Below are positions 16,610 to 26,302 of a stretch of 64,000 nt of DNA, piece by piece. The notes under the pieces were generated by a model that did not search any database, was not told where the DNA came from, and saw only the letters and a list, made by a program, of their open reading frames with translations. Within the stretch, counting starts at the first letter, position 1; the number at the start of each line of letters is the position of its first letter. Both the position numbers and the translations under genes were made by a program. This DNA comes from Bradyrhizobium frederickii (GTDB lineage: Bacteria > Pseudomonadota > Alphaproteobacteria > Rhizobiales > Xanthobacteraceae): contig NZ_SPQS01000011.1 of the NCBI RefSeq assembly GCF_004570865.1, forward strand, positions 186,001 through 250,000, read 5' to 3'.

Positions 16610-17251
16610 CTAGGCCGCGTCATCCAGTGCCGCCAGCCGCTCGGCTTCGGCGATGTCCTCGACCGTGTTGGCGTTGAAGAACGGATCGAGCGGCTCGGCC
16701 GGCCACGTCACGGTCGCCAGCGGATAGCGTGCGGTCCAGCGGTCGATCTTGCGGAGGTCTTCGACGACCAGCGCGTGGCGCAGCTCGTCGCGCAAGGCGA
16801 CCCGCCACAGGCCGATCACGGGATGCGACTGCTCGCCCGATGCGGCAACGGCGAGCTGCGCGTTCTCCCGCGCGCGCGCGTCATGCAGGCGGGCAACCAG
16901 ATCGCGCGGCAGGAACGGGCAGTCGCCGGCGGCGCTGAGCACCCATTCGACGTCCGGCCGGTTCGCCGCGGTCCAGTCCAGCGCCGCGAGGATGCCGGCG
17001 AGCGGGCCGGGGAAGCCGGGCACGTCGTCGGGGACGACCGGCAAGCCGAAGGCCGCGAAACGCGCGGGATCGCCGTTCGCGTTGAGGATCAATCCACTGC
17101 ATTGAGGCTTCAGGCGCGCGATCACGCGTTCCAAAATGGTGCGGCCACCGATGGTGCGCATCGGCTTGTCGCCGCCCCCCATGCGGCGGGCGAGGCCGCC
17201 GGCGAGCAGCACGGCTTGCGTGGCCGGGAATTCAGTCGTCACCACCTTCAC
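16610..17251 (-). CDS. mobA: Molybdenum cofactor guanylyltransferase MobA
   Basis: This is 213 residues from GTG 17251, overlapping the end of fdhD by 20 bp; a TTG at 17293 is an alternative. The nucleotidyltransferase signature AVLLAGGLARRMGGGDKPM is followed by GPLAGILAALDW, SAAGDCPFLP and the C-terminal FFNANTVEDIAEAE. MobA links GMP to molybdopterin to make MGD, and a bis-MGD cofactor is needed by the formate dehydrogenase encoded downstream. Overlap with fdhD indicates one transcript and translational coupling. The gene is intact. Confidence 0.92.
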   Translation of the reverse strand: MKVVTTEFPATQAVLLAGGLARRMGGGDKPMRTIGGRTILERVIARLKPQCSGLILNANGDPARFAAFGLPVVPDDVPGFPGPLAGILAALDWTAANRPDVEWVLSAAGDCPFLPRDLVARLHDARARENAQLAVAASGEQSHPVIGLWRVALRDELRHALVVEDLRKIDRWTARYPLATVTWPAEPLDPFFNANTVEDIAEAERLAALDDAA

Positions 17252-18122
17252 CCTTGCGCTTGTGCTTCGCCGATTCTTCCTCGACGTAAGCAAGGTTCTG
17301 GTCGTAGACGATGCGCTCCTCGCCCGCGAGGACGATGAAGCGCTTGCCGCGTGTGCGGCCGACCAGCGTCAGTCCGACCTGGCGTGCGAGATCGACGCCC
17401 CAGGCGGTGAAGCCGGAGCGCGACACCAGGATCGGGATGCCCATGCGGACCGTCTTGATCACCATCTCGGAGGTGAGGCGCCCCGTGGTGTAAAGGATCT
17501 TGTCGGAAGCGTCGACGCCGTGGCGATACATCCAGCCGGCAATCTTGTCGACGGCATTGTGCCGGCCGACATCCTCGGTGTAGCAGAGCGGGGTGCCCTC
17601 CTGGCACAGCACACAGCCGTGGATCGCGCCGGCCTCGAGATAGAGCGAGGGCATGGTGTTGATGGTCTGCGTCATCTGGTACAGCCAGGATGTACGCAGC
17701 TCCGCCTTCGGCAGCGCGACGCTCTCGACGGCTTCGAGCAGGTCGCCGAAAGCGGTGCCCTGCGCGCAGCCCGAGGTCTGCGTTCGCTTCTTCAGCTTGG
17801 CTTCGAAATTGGTGTGATGTTCGGTTCGCACCACGACCACCTGGAGATCGTCGTCGTATTCGACCTCGGTGACCGCGTCGTTATATTTCAGCATGTTCTG
17901 GTTCAGCAGATAGCCGAGCGCCAGATATTCCGGATAGTCGCCGATCGTCATCATGGTGACGATCTCCTGGGCGTTCAGGTAAAGCGTCAGGGGCCGCTCC
18001 ATCGGCACCTTGATCTCGACCCTGGCGCCGGTCTGGTCGGTCCCGGTCACGCTCTGGGTCAGGCGCGGGTCGTCCGGATTGGGGACGATCAGGGGCACCG
18101 GGGCTTTGTCGATCTTCATCAT
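17232..18122 (-). CDS. fdhD: Formate dehydrogenase accessory sulfurtransferase FdhD
   Basis: This is 296 residues. Family landmarks include ERPLTLYLN, the EYLALGYLLNQ segment, the hallmark EDVGRHNAVDK, and the C-terminal GIPILVSRSGFTAWGVDLA with GRTRGKRFIV. FdhD moves sulfur from IscS onto the bis-MGD cofactor so that formate dehydrogenase becomes active. In E. coli the loop carries Cys-Gly-x-Cys; here the matching SGCAQGTAFGD has a single Cys at residue 119. A separate C-V-L-C pair is found just before the EDVGRHN motif. The gene is coupled to mobA and diverges from mobB across a repeat, fitting a formate-dehydrogenase maturation cluster. Confidence 0.92.
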   Translation of the reverse strand: MMKIDKAPVPLIVPNPDDPRLTQSVTGTDQTGARVEIKVPMERPLTLYLNAQEIVTMMTIGDYPEYLALGYLLNQNMLKYNDAVTEVEYDDDLQVVVVRTEHHTNFEAKLKKRTQTSGCAQGTAFGDLLEAVESVALPKAELRTSWLYQMTQTINTMPSLYLEAGAIHGCVLCQEGTPLCYTEDVGRHNAVDKIAGWMYRHGVDASDKILYTTGRLTSEMVIKTVRMGIPILVSRSGFTAWGVDLARQVGLTLVGRTRGKRFIVLAGEERIVYDQNLAYVEEESAKHKRKGEGGDD

Positions 18123-18196
18123 GGCCGCGAGGTTAGCATGACATTCGGGTCAAGCCGATATAAGCATGGCGGCAACAGAGCGAAATGCCGCCTCGG

Positions 18197-18277
18197 CGTC
18201 ATTGCGAGCGCAGCGAAGCAATCCAGGATTTTTCCGCGGGTGGCAATCTGGATTGCTTCGCTACGCTCGCAATGACG
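18197..18277. repeat. Large inverted repeat between fdhD and mobB
   Basis: Arms 18197-18225 and 18248-18277 read CGTCATTGCGAGCGCAGCGA and, inverted, the same motif ending in CGCAATGACG. They form an almost perfect stem of about 29 bp around a 22-nt loop. Half of the same family recurs at 30955-30980. It is typical of dispersed palindromic repeats in this genus. Confidence 0.75.
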
Positions 18278-18332
18278 GGGAGAGGGCGGAGGTTCCATCG
18301 GCCAGCGAGCCGTTGGCGGAGATCGAACGGTT

Positions 18333-18860
18333 ATGAAAGTCATCGGCCTGGCAGGCTGGAGCGGGGCGGGCAAGACCACGCTGTTGGCGCGGTTGATCCC
18401 GCATTTCAACGCGCAAGGCCTGCGCGTCTCGGTGATCAAGCATGCGCACCATCAGTTCGACGTCGATGTGCCCGGCAAGGATTCCTGGCGCCATCGCGAG
18501 GCTGGCGCGGCCGAGGTGCTGGTTGCCTCGTCAAACCGCTGGGCCCTGATGCACGAATTGCGCGGCGCGGCGGAGCCGCGGCTGCCGGAATTATTGGGCA
18601 AGCTGTCCGCGGTCGATCTCGTCGTGGTGGAGGGTTTCAAGCGCGAGCCGCATCGCAAGATCGAGGTGCATCGCGCGGCCAACGGCAAGCCGCTGCTGTT
18701 TCCCGACGATCCCGGCATCGCCGGGATCGCGACCGACGCCGCCATTGACACTCGGCTGCCGACTGTCCATCTCGACGACATCGAGGCTGCTGCGGCGTTG
18801 CTGCTGCGCGCGGCGATGCCGGTCGAGGAAGTGGTGGCGACAAGCGCCGCGATACGCTGA
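18333..18860 (+). CDS. mobB: Molybdopterin-guanine dinucleotide adaptor protein MobB
   Basis: This is 175 residues with a P-loop at the N-terminus (GLAGWSGAGKTTLLARLI). The MobB-specific segment SVIKHAHHQFDVDVPGKDSWRHREAGA follows, then DLVVVEGFKREPHRKIEV. MobB binds GTP and assists MobA in MGD formation or delivery. It starts the plus-strand run mobB-moeA-tusA-like-response regulator-kinase, ten bases ahead of moeA. The gene is intact and of normal length. Confidence 0.92.
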   Translation: MKVIGLAGWSGAGKTTLLARLIPHFNAQGLRVSVIKHAHHQFDVDVPGKDSWRHREAGAAEVLVASSNRWALMHELRGAAEPRLPELLGKLSAVDLVVVEGFKREPHRKIEVHRAANGKPLLFPDDPGIAGIATDAAIDTRLPTVHLDDIEAAAALLLRAAMPVEEVVATSAAIR

Positions 18861-18869
18861 CGAGGCACA

Positions 18870-20126
18870 ATGGCGCAACTCTCGGACGATTGCTTTGCCT
18901 TCGGAGGCCCGATGATGTCGGTCGACGACGCCGTTGGGCTGATCACGACGCGCGTCAACGCGATCGCCGATCTGGAGACGGTGGCGCTCACCGACGCAGA
19001 CGGGCGCGTGCTGGCGCGCGACGTGGCGGCGCCACTGCCGTTGCCGCCCTTCACCAACTCGGCCGTCGACGGCTACGCCGTGCGCAATGCCGATCTTCCT
19101 GTTGGCGCCGAGCAGGCATTCCCGCTTGACGGCCGCATCCCGGCCGGCGGGCTTGCACAGGCACCGATCAAGCCCGGCCACACCGCGCGCATCTTCACGG
19201 GCGCGCCGACGCCGCCGGGCGCCGAGACCGTCTTCATGCAGGAAGATGTCCGCGTCGATGAGGCCGGCAGGATCGTGCTGCCGCCGGGGCTGAAGCCTGG
19301 GGCCAATGTCCGGCCCGCGGGCGAGGACATCCCGCAGGGACATGTCGCGCTGCGCGCGGGCCAGCGCTTGCGGCCGCAGCACGTCGCGCTGGCGGCTGCG
19401 TTCGGTCTGACGAGACTCGACGTGGTCAGACGCATTCGCGTCGCGGTGTTCTCGACCGGTGACGAGCTGGCCTCGCCCGGCGAGCCGCGCGCGCCCTCGC
19501 AGCTGTTCGATTCCAACCGCTTCATGCTGATGGCGATGCTGCGCCGGCTCGGCTGCGAGGTCAGCGACCTCGGCATTCTGCGCGACGAGCGTACCTCGCT
19601 TGCGAACGGCTTGAAGCAGGTCGCAGGTCACCATGACCTGATCCTCACCACCGGCGGTGTCTCGACCGGAGAGGAGGACCACGTCAAGGCGGCGGTCGAG
19701 AGCATCGGCTCGCTGGTGCTGTGGCGGATGGCGATCAAGCCCGGCCGTCCCGTGGCGATGGGCATCATCGGCGGCACGCCGCTGATCGGATTGCCCGGCA
19801 ATCCCGTCGCGAGTTTCGTGACGTTCGTCCATGTGGTGCGGCCGACGGTGTTGGCGCTGGCGGGCGGCCTGCCGGAACCGTTGACGCCGATCCCGCTGCG
19901 CGCCGCGTTCACTTACAAGAAGAAGGCGGGCCGGCGCGAATATGTGCGCGTTTCCCTGCGCCGCGCGCAGGACGGCCGGCTCGAGGCCATCAAGTTTCCG
20001 CGCGAGGGAGCCGGGCTCTTGTCCTCGCTGGTCGAGACTGACGGCCTCGTCGAGCTCGGTGAGAGCATCACGGGCATCGAGCCGGGGCAGGATGTCGGCT
20101 TTCTGTCCTACGCCGATCTGCTCTAG
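18870..20126 (+). CDS. moeA: Molybdopterin molybdotransferase MoeA (canonical copy)
   Basis: This is 418 residues with the full set of MoeA motifs: FTNSAVDGYAVRNADL, IFTGAPTPPGAETVFMQED, VRPAGEDI, VFSTGDELASPG, DSNRFMLMAMLRRLG, LTTGGVSTGEEDHV, KPGRPVAMG and GLPGNPVASFVTF. It inserts molybdate into MPT-AMP. It is the only one of the three MoeA-type genes here with both canonical motifs and standard architecture, so it is taken as the housekeeping enzyme. It lies between mobB and the TusA-like gene in an apparent operon. Confidence 0.93.
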   Translation: MAQLSDDCFAFGGPMMSVDDAVGLITTRVNAIADLETVALTDADGRVLARDVAAPLPLPPFTNSAVDGYAVRNADLPVGAEQAFPLDGRIPAGGLAQAPIKPGHTARIFTGAPTPPGAETVFMQEDVRVDEAGRIVLPPGLKPGANVRPAGEDIPQGHVALRAGQRLRPQHVALAAAFGLTRLDVVRRIRVAVFSTGDELASPGEPRAPSQLFDSNRFMLMAMLRRLGCEVSDLGILRDERTSLANGLKQVAGHHDLILTTGGVSTGEEDHVKAAVESIGSLVLWRMAIKPGRPVAMGIIGGTPLIGLPGNPVASFVTFVHVVRPTVLALAGGLPEPLTPIPLRAAFTYKKKAGRREYVRVSLRRAQDGRLEAIKFPREGAGLLSSLVETDGLVELGESITGIEPGQDVGFLSYADLL

Positions 20127-20171
20127 CGGCCTTGCGTTGACGCCATCGCTACGTCCCGCCATGTTGCGCCC

Positions 20172-20405
20172 ATGACCAGAACGATGCTCGATCTCACCGG
20201 CCTGAAATGCCCGCTGCCCGCCCTGAAGACGCGCAAGGCGCTCAAGCCATTGCAACCCGGCGATCAGCTCGAGGTTCATTGCACCGATCCCCTGTCGGTG
20301 ATTGACATTCCGAATCTGATCCGCGAGACCGGCGACAAGGTCGAGATCACCGAGCGCAATGAGGCCCGCATTGTGTTCCTGGTCGAAAAGGGCGATGGCC
20401 CGTAG
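20172..20405 (+). CDS. TusA/SirA-family sulfur carrier
   Basis: This 77-residue protein begins with the family signature LDLTGLKCPLPALKTRKAL, where the Cys of CPLP carries a persulfide in known members. The rest has the expected two-layer pattern (LQPGDQLEVHCTDPLSVIDIPNLI). TusA proteins relay sulfur for tRNA thiolation or cofactor assembly. Between moeA and a formate-responsive regulatory pair, and near fdhD, a role in supplying sulfur for formate dehydrogenase maturation is a reasonable inference. A tRNA-thiolation role remains possible. Confidence 0.85.
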   Translation: MTRTMLDLTGLKCPLPALKTRKALKPLQPGDQLEVHCTDPLSVIDIPNLIRETGDKVEITERNEARIVFLVEKGDGP

Positions 20406-20528
20406 AAAGGTGCATATTCACGGCGGCAGCGTTTGACTATGCTGCTCCGGCGGGGGTGGCCGGGTTTCGCTGCAATGCGAAAAGGCGCCGGCTGTTGCGT
20501 GGATGGTCTCAAACCTAAGACATCGGGC

Positions 20529-21954
<1,426 letters not shown>

Positions 21955-21962
<8 letters not shown>

Positions 21963-23979
21963 TGGCGCCGGCCGCGGCGGCGAGCTGGTGCGGCGACGCT
22001 CCGTCCGCTTCCGACTGCTCGCGATCGCGTTGCTGCCGATGCTGGTCATCCTGCCGCTCCTGCTCGGCGTTGCGATCTACCGCTGGAACGCGAAATTCGA
22101 CGCGACCCTGATCTCCAAGGTGAACGGCGATCTCACCATCGCCCATCAATATCTCGCCCGCATCCTGGAAAAGACCGGCGTCCAGGTCAGGGCGCTTGGC
22201 CTCTCGGCCCGCTTCCACGAGGTGCTGGCGCCGGATGCGCGCGGCTCCTTGCGGGATCTGCTCGACGAGACCCGCAAGGAAATCGGTCTCGACTTCCTGT
22301 ATCTGACCAACGATCGCGGCGAGGTCCTGGCCTCATCGCCGCCGCTGCAGCACCAACCGAGACGCGACTGGCCGATCATCGTTTCGGCGCTGTCGGGCCA
22401 GGTCGCTGCGACCGGCGTCGATATTTTCGGCAATGACGAGCTAGCCGCGATTTCGCCAGCCCTGGCCGAGCGCGCGCGATTGGATCTCGTGCCGACCCCG
22501 AACGCGGTGCCGACCGACCGCAGCACGGAGACGCGCGGCATGGTCGTGCATGCGGCGAGCCGGGCGACGCTGCCCGACGGGGGCGCCGCGGCGCTGGTCG
22601 GCGGCACCCTGCTCAACCAGAATCTCGAATTCATCGACACGATCAACGACCTCGTCTATCGCGCCGCGAGCCTGCCGGAGGGCAGCCAGGGCACCGCGAC
22701 GCTGTTCCTGGACGACGTGCGGATCTCGACCAACGTCCGCCTGTTCGAGGGACGTCGCGCGCTCGGCACGCGCGTGTCGGCGGCGGTGCGCTCGGCCGTG
22801 CTGGGCGAGGGGCGCACCTGGCTCGACAGCGCCTTCGTCGTCAATGACTGGTACATCTCCGCTTACGAGCCGCTGGTCGACAGCTATGGCAAGCGGGTCG
22901 GCATGCTCTATGTCGGTTTTCTGGAGAAGCCGTTCAGCGAGGCCAAATACCAGACATTGCTGATCATCATCGCGGCCTTCATCGCCATCACCGCCGCGAC
23001 CGTACCGATCTTCCTGCGCTGGGCGAGCTCCATCTTCATGCCGCTGGAGCGCGTCACGGCGACGATCGCCGAGGTGGAGCGCGGCAACCTGTCCGCCCGC
23101 ACCAAGATGCCGGTGTCGGGCGACGAGATCGGCCGCGTCGCGGTTCATCTCGACGGCCTGCTCGACCAGATCCAGGAACGCGACCGGCAGCTGCGGGAAT
23201 GGAACGAGGAGCTGAACGTCCGCGTGCTGGAGCGCACCCGGGACCTCGAGCACGCCAATCTCAAGCTCGAGGCGACCACCAAGCAGCTCATCATGTCCGA
23301 GAAGCTGGCGGCGATCGGCGAGATCACCGCCGGCGTTGCCCACGAGATCAACAATCCGATCGCGGTGATGCAAGGCAACCTCGACGTCATCCGCAGCGTG
23401 TTCGGGGCCGATGCCGACAAGGCAAAGGTCGAGTTTCGCCTGCTCGACGAGCAGATTCACCGCATCAGCCAGATCGTGACCAAGCTGTTGCAGTTTGCAA
23501 GGCCGGAGGAATATGCCGGCTATGTCGAGCGCCATGCGCCGGCCAGCGTCATCTCCGACTGCCTGCCGCTGGTGCAGCATCTTCTGAACAAGACCGAGAT
23601 CGCCGTGGTCAGGGAGGATCGCGCCAATCGGCTCGTGCTGATGAACCGGAACGAGCTGCAGCAGGTGCTGGTCAATCTCATCGTCAACGCGATCCACGCC
23701 ATGCCGGACGGCGGGACCCTGACGCTCCGCTCCTTCGATGCCGAGCGCGACGGCCATCGAGGCGTCGCCATCGAGGTCACCGATACCGGCATCGGCATGA
23801 GCGAAGAGGTGATCGAAAAGATCTTCGATCCCTTCTACACCACGAAACGGCGGCAAGGCACCGGGCTCGGCCTCTCCATCAGCCAGACGCTGATCAAGCG
23901 CCAGGGTGGACAGATCACGGCCGAAAGCCATCTCGGTTCCGGAAGTACCTTCACGATGTGGCTGCCGGAAGCGAGCTGA
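21955..23979 (+). CDS. Sensor histidine kinase with a large periplasmic cache domain
   Basis: This is 674 residues. TM1 (about 20-42) and TM2 (about 336-358, TLLIIIAAFIAITAATVP) bound a periplasmic region of roughly 290 residues that looks like a double or single cache ligand domain (LDFLYLTNDRGEVLASSPP, then WYISAYEPLVDSYGKRVGMLYVG). HAMP, a coiled coil, HisKA (phospho-acceptor H463 in GVAHEINNP) and HATPase (N box NLIVNAIHAM, DTGIGM, GTGLGLSIS) follow. It is a DctB/NtrB-like periplasmic sensor paired with the sigma-54 regulator. The ligand is unknown; formate, oxalate or a related acid is suggested by the target genes. Confidence 0.88.
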
Positions 23980-23981
23980 TT

Positions 23982-24016
23982 GGACATTTTGTCCCGAGAT
24001 TTTGGACATTCTGTCC
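23982..24016. promoter_or_regulatory. Two tandem palindromic activator sites
   Basis: GGACA-TTT-TGTCC (23982-23994) and GGACA-TTC-TGTCC (24004-24016) are perfect 5-bp inverted repeats with 3-nt spacers, centred 22 bp apart (two helical turns). They lie about 85 and 107 bp before the expected start of the sigma-54 promoter at 24069. This is the normal position for enhancer sites of NtrC-type activators. I infer the adjacent response regulator binds them. Confidence 0.75.
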
Positions 24017-24068
24017 GGCGCGGCACATTGCGCTGCGGGAAGTCGTTGAATCATCACGATGCGATTTC

Positions 24069-24083
24069 TGGCACGCGCGTTGC
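24069..24083 (+). promoter_or_regulatory. Sigma-54 promoter of the oxalate/formate-type transporter
   Basis: TGGCAC-N5-TTGC matches the -24/-12 consensus exactly, with GG and GC separated by the obligatory 10 bp. Transcription should start near 24095, giving a leader of about 230 nt before ATG 24325. I see nothing else in 23980-24324 beyond the twin palindromes. Confidence 0.8.
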
Positions 24084-24324
24084 TCATCTCAAGACAGGGT
24101 GTTGAGGGGGGACGAGGGCGCGATCGCCGTCACTGCAACGCGCTGCTTGCGAGGCGAAGGGACATCGCCCGCGATCAGTGCTTGCTCGGCGCATACGAGG
24201 CGATGCGCGCCAGACGATTCCACTTCGGCATGAAATCCGACCGGTCATGCGCGGGCTGCCAGGCCCGCGCATGAGCGGTCTCAAACCGATGTGCCGGCAA
24301 GGCCGCGCTTGGGAGGAAATGCTT

Positions 24325-25977
24325 ATGACGACTGCCGATACTGTCTATGCACCGGTTGGTGCTCCCGGCTTGCTGGATCGTGAACGCACGATCGCGAAGG
24401 CCGGTTTCAATCGCTGGCTGGTGCCGCCGGCCGCGCTGTGCATCCATCTCTGCATCGGCATGGCCTACGGCTTCTCGGTATTCTGGCTGCCGCTGTCGCG
24501 CGCGATCGGCATCTCGCAGAGCAAGGCCTGCGCCGACATCTCGCTGTGGCAGGAGCTGTTCACCACGACCTGCGACTGGAAGGTCGCAAGCCTCGGCTGG
24601 ATGTACACGCTGTTCTTCGTTCTGCTCGGCGTCTCCGCCGCGATCTGGGGCGGCTGGCTCGAGCGCGCCGGCCCGCGCAAGGCGGGCGTTGTCGCCGCCT
24701 GCTGCTGGGGTGGGGGTCTTCTGATCGGCGCTTTCGGCGTCTACGTTCACCAGCTCTGGATCATGTGGCTTGGGGCCGGCGTCATCGGCGGCGTCGGGCT
24801 CGGCCTCGGCTACATCTCGCCGGTGTCGACGCTGATCAAATGGTTCCCAGATCGCCGCGGCATGGCGACGGGCATGGCCATCATGGGCTTTGGCGGTGGT
24901 GCGATGATCGGTGCGCCGCTCGCCAATCTCCTGATCAACTACTTCAAGAGCACAAGCGACGTCGGCGTCTGGCAGACCTTCGTCGTGATGGGGGTGATCT
25001 ATTTCGTCTTCATGATGATCGGCGCGTTTTCGTATCGGGTGACGCCGCCCGGCTGGCAGCCCGACGGCTGGACGCCGCCGAGCGAGAAGAAGTCGATGAT
25101 CACCGAGCACCATGTCCATCTCAACAACGCGCACAAGACGCCGCAATTCTGGCTGATCTGGTGGGTGCTCTGCCTGAACGTCTCGGCCGGCATCGGCGTG
25201 ATCGGCATGGCCTCGCCCATGCTCCAGGAGATCTTCGCCGGCAAGCTGATCGGGCATCCCGAGCTGAGCTTCAGCCAGCTTTCGGGCGAACAGAAGGCTG
25301 CGATCGCCGCGATCGCCGCCGGCTTTGCCGGTCTGCTGTCGCTGTTCAATATCGGCGGCCGGTTCTTCTGGGCCTCGATGTCCGACCTCATGGGCCGCAA
25401 GAACACCTACTACACCTTCTTCCTCCTCGGCATCGCGCTCTACGCGCTGGCACCCACCTTCGCGGCGATGGGCTCGAAACTCCTGTTCGTGCTCGGCTTC
25501 GGCATCATCCTGTCGATGTATGGCGGCGGCTTCGCGACGGTGCCGGCCTATCTGGCCGACATGTTCGGCACCCAGTTCGTCGGCGCCATCCACGGCCGGC
25601 TGCTGACGGCCTGGTCGACGGCCGGCATCATCGGTCCTGTTGTGGTCAACTACATCCGCGAGTTCCAGCTCGCTGCCGGCGTGCCACGCGACCAGCTCTA
25701 CAACACGACGATGTACATCCTGTGCGCCATGCTGATTGCCGGTCTGATCTGCAACTACATGATCAAGCCGGTCGATCCGAAGTGGAACATGAGCCAGGAG
25801 GAAGTCGCCAGATTGCAGGCGGCGAGTGCCAAGAGCGCGGCGTCGATCCAGCACGGCTCGTTCGGCATCGGCAAGGGCGGTCTGGACGCCAGTGCCGCAA
25901 TGTTCTGGGCCTTCGTCGGCGTGCCGCTGGCATGGGGCGTCTGGAAGACGCTGGAGAGCGCGGTGAAGATCTTCTGA
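24325..25977 (+). CDS. OFA-family MFS transporter (oxalate/formate antiporter type)
   Basis: This is 550 residues from ATG 24325, chosen for its GGAGG site eight bases upstream; earlier in-frame starts add a non-coding-like stretch. About twelve hydrophobic helices are visible, with OFA landmarks YGFSVFWLPLS, the loop motif NLLINYFKS after FGGGAMIGAPL, and GGRFFWASMSDLMGRKNTY. Known OFA members exchange oxalate, formate or other small carboxylates. The gene sits under a predicted sigma-54 promoter and directly precedes formate dehydrogenase, so transport of formate or oxalate is the leading idea. An insertion of about 25 residues after helix 3 (ADISLWQELFTTTCDWK) is notable. Confidence 0.85.
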   Translation: MTTADTVYAPVGAPGLLDRERTIAKAGFNRWLVPPAALCIHLCIGMAYGFSVFWLPLSRAIGISQSKACADISLWQELFTTTCDWKVASLGWMYTLFFVLLGVSAAIWGGWLERAGPRKAGVVAACCWGGGLLIGAFGVYVHQLWIMWLGAGVIGGVGLGLGYISPVSTLIKWFPDRRGMATGMAIMGFGGGAMIGAPLANLLINYFKSTSDVGVWQTFVVMGVIYFVFMMIGAFSYRVTPPGWQPDGWTPPSEKKSMITEHHVHLNNAHKTPQFWLIWWVLCLNVSAGIGVIGMASPMLQEIFAGKLIGHPELSFSQLSGEQKAAIAAIAAGFAGLLSLFNIGGRFFWASMSDLMGRKNTYYTFFLLGIALYALAPTFAAMGSKLLFVLGFGIILSMYGGGFATVPAYLADMFGTQFVGAIHGRLLTAWSTAGIIGPVVVNYIREFQLAAGVPRDQLYNTTMYILCAMLIAGLICNYMIKPVDPKWNMSQEEVARLQAASAKSAASIQHGSFGIGKGGLDASAAMFWAFVGVPLAWGVWKTLESAVKIF

Positions 25978-25993
25978 TCGCACATCTTCGCGA

Positions 25994-26021
25994 GCGGGAG
26001 CGCGGCCTTGCGCGCTCCCGC
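25994..26021 (+). terminator. Hairpin after the OFA transporter
   Basis: An 11-bp perfect stem (GCGGGAGCGCG with CGCGCTCCCGC) encloses a 6-nt loop, 16 bp past the stop. It is followed by CGCTCATTTCG, a weak T-tract. It separates the transporter from the fdh operon promoter region. Confidence 0.7.
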
Positions 26022-26238
26022 CGCTCATTTCGTGTGAAGGGGGCACCGATAGCCTCGGAGCCGGGAGCTCGATACGACTTCGCAATCGCAGCATAGGACG
26101 CCTTTATTGATCTCCAGGCCAATTCGGGCTTCGTTCTATCGATTGGCGCGTTGGACGAACGCCAGGCCGTGTGCGGGCAGCGATCCAGGGCTGCCCTTGG
26201 GCTGCGCTTAACTGCTTCCGCGAGCATGATAATTTGCT

Positions 26239-26253
26239 TGGCATCTGGCATGC
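26239..26253 (+). promoter_or_regulatory. Candidate second sigma-54 promoter, upstream of fdhB
   Basis: TGGCAT-N5-ATGC has GG and GC at the required 10-bp spacing but deviates from consensus at two positions. It would start transcription about 40 bp before fdhB at 26303. No GGACA-N3-TGTCC palindrome is present in 25978-26240, so regulation by the same activator is uncertain. Confidence 0.4.
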
Positions 26254-26302
26254 CAAGAGCTAGAACTGGACCTGTTCTAAAAGACGAGATCGAGACGAAT
26301 CG

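Noticed and set aside
22441..24087. Minus-strand open frame opposite the sensor kinase
   Set aside because: Compositional shadow of a kinase with intact H, N and G boxes. It would also cover the sigma-54 promoter and its upstream sites.
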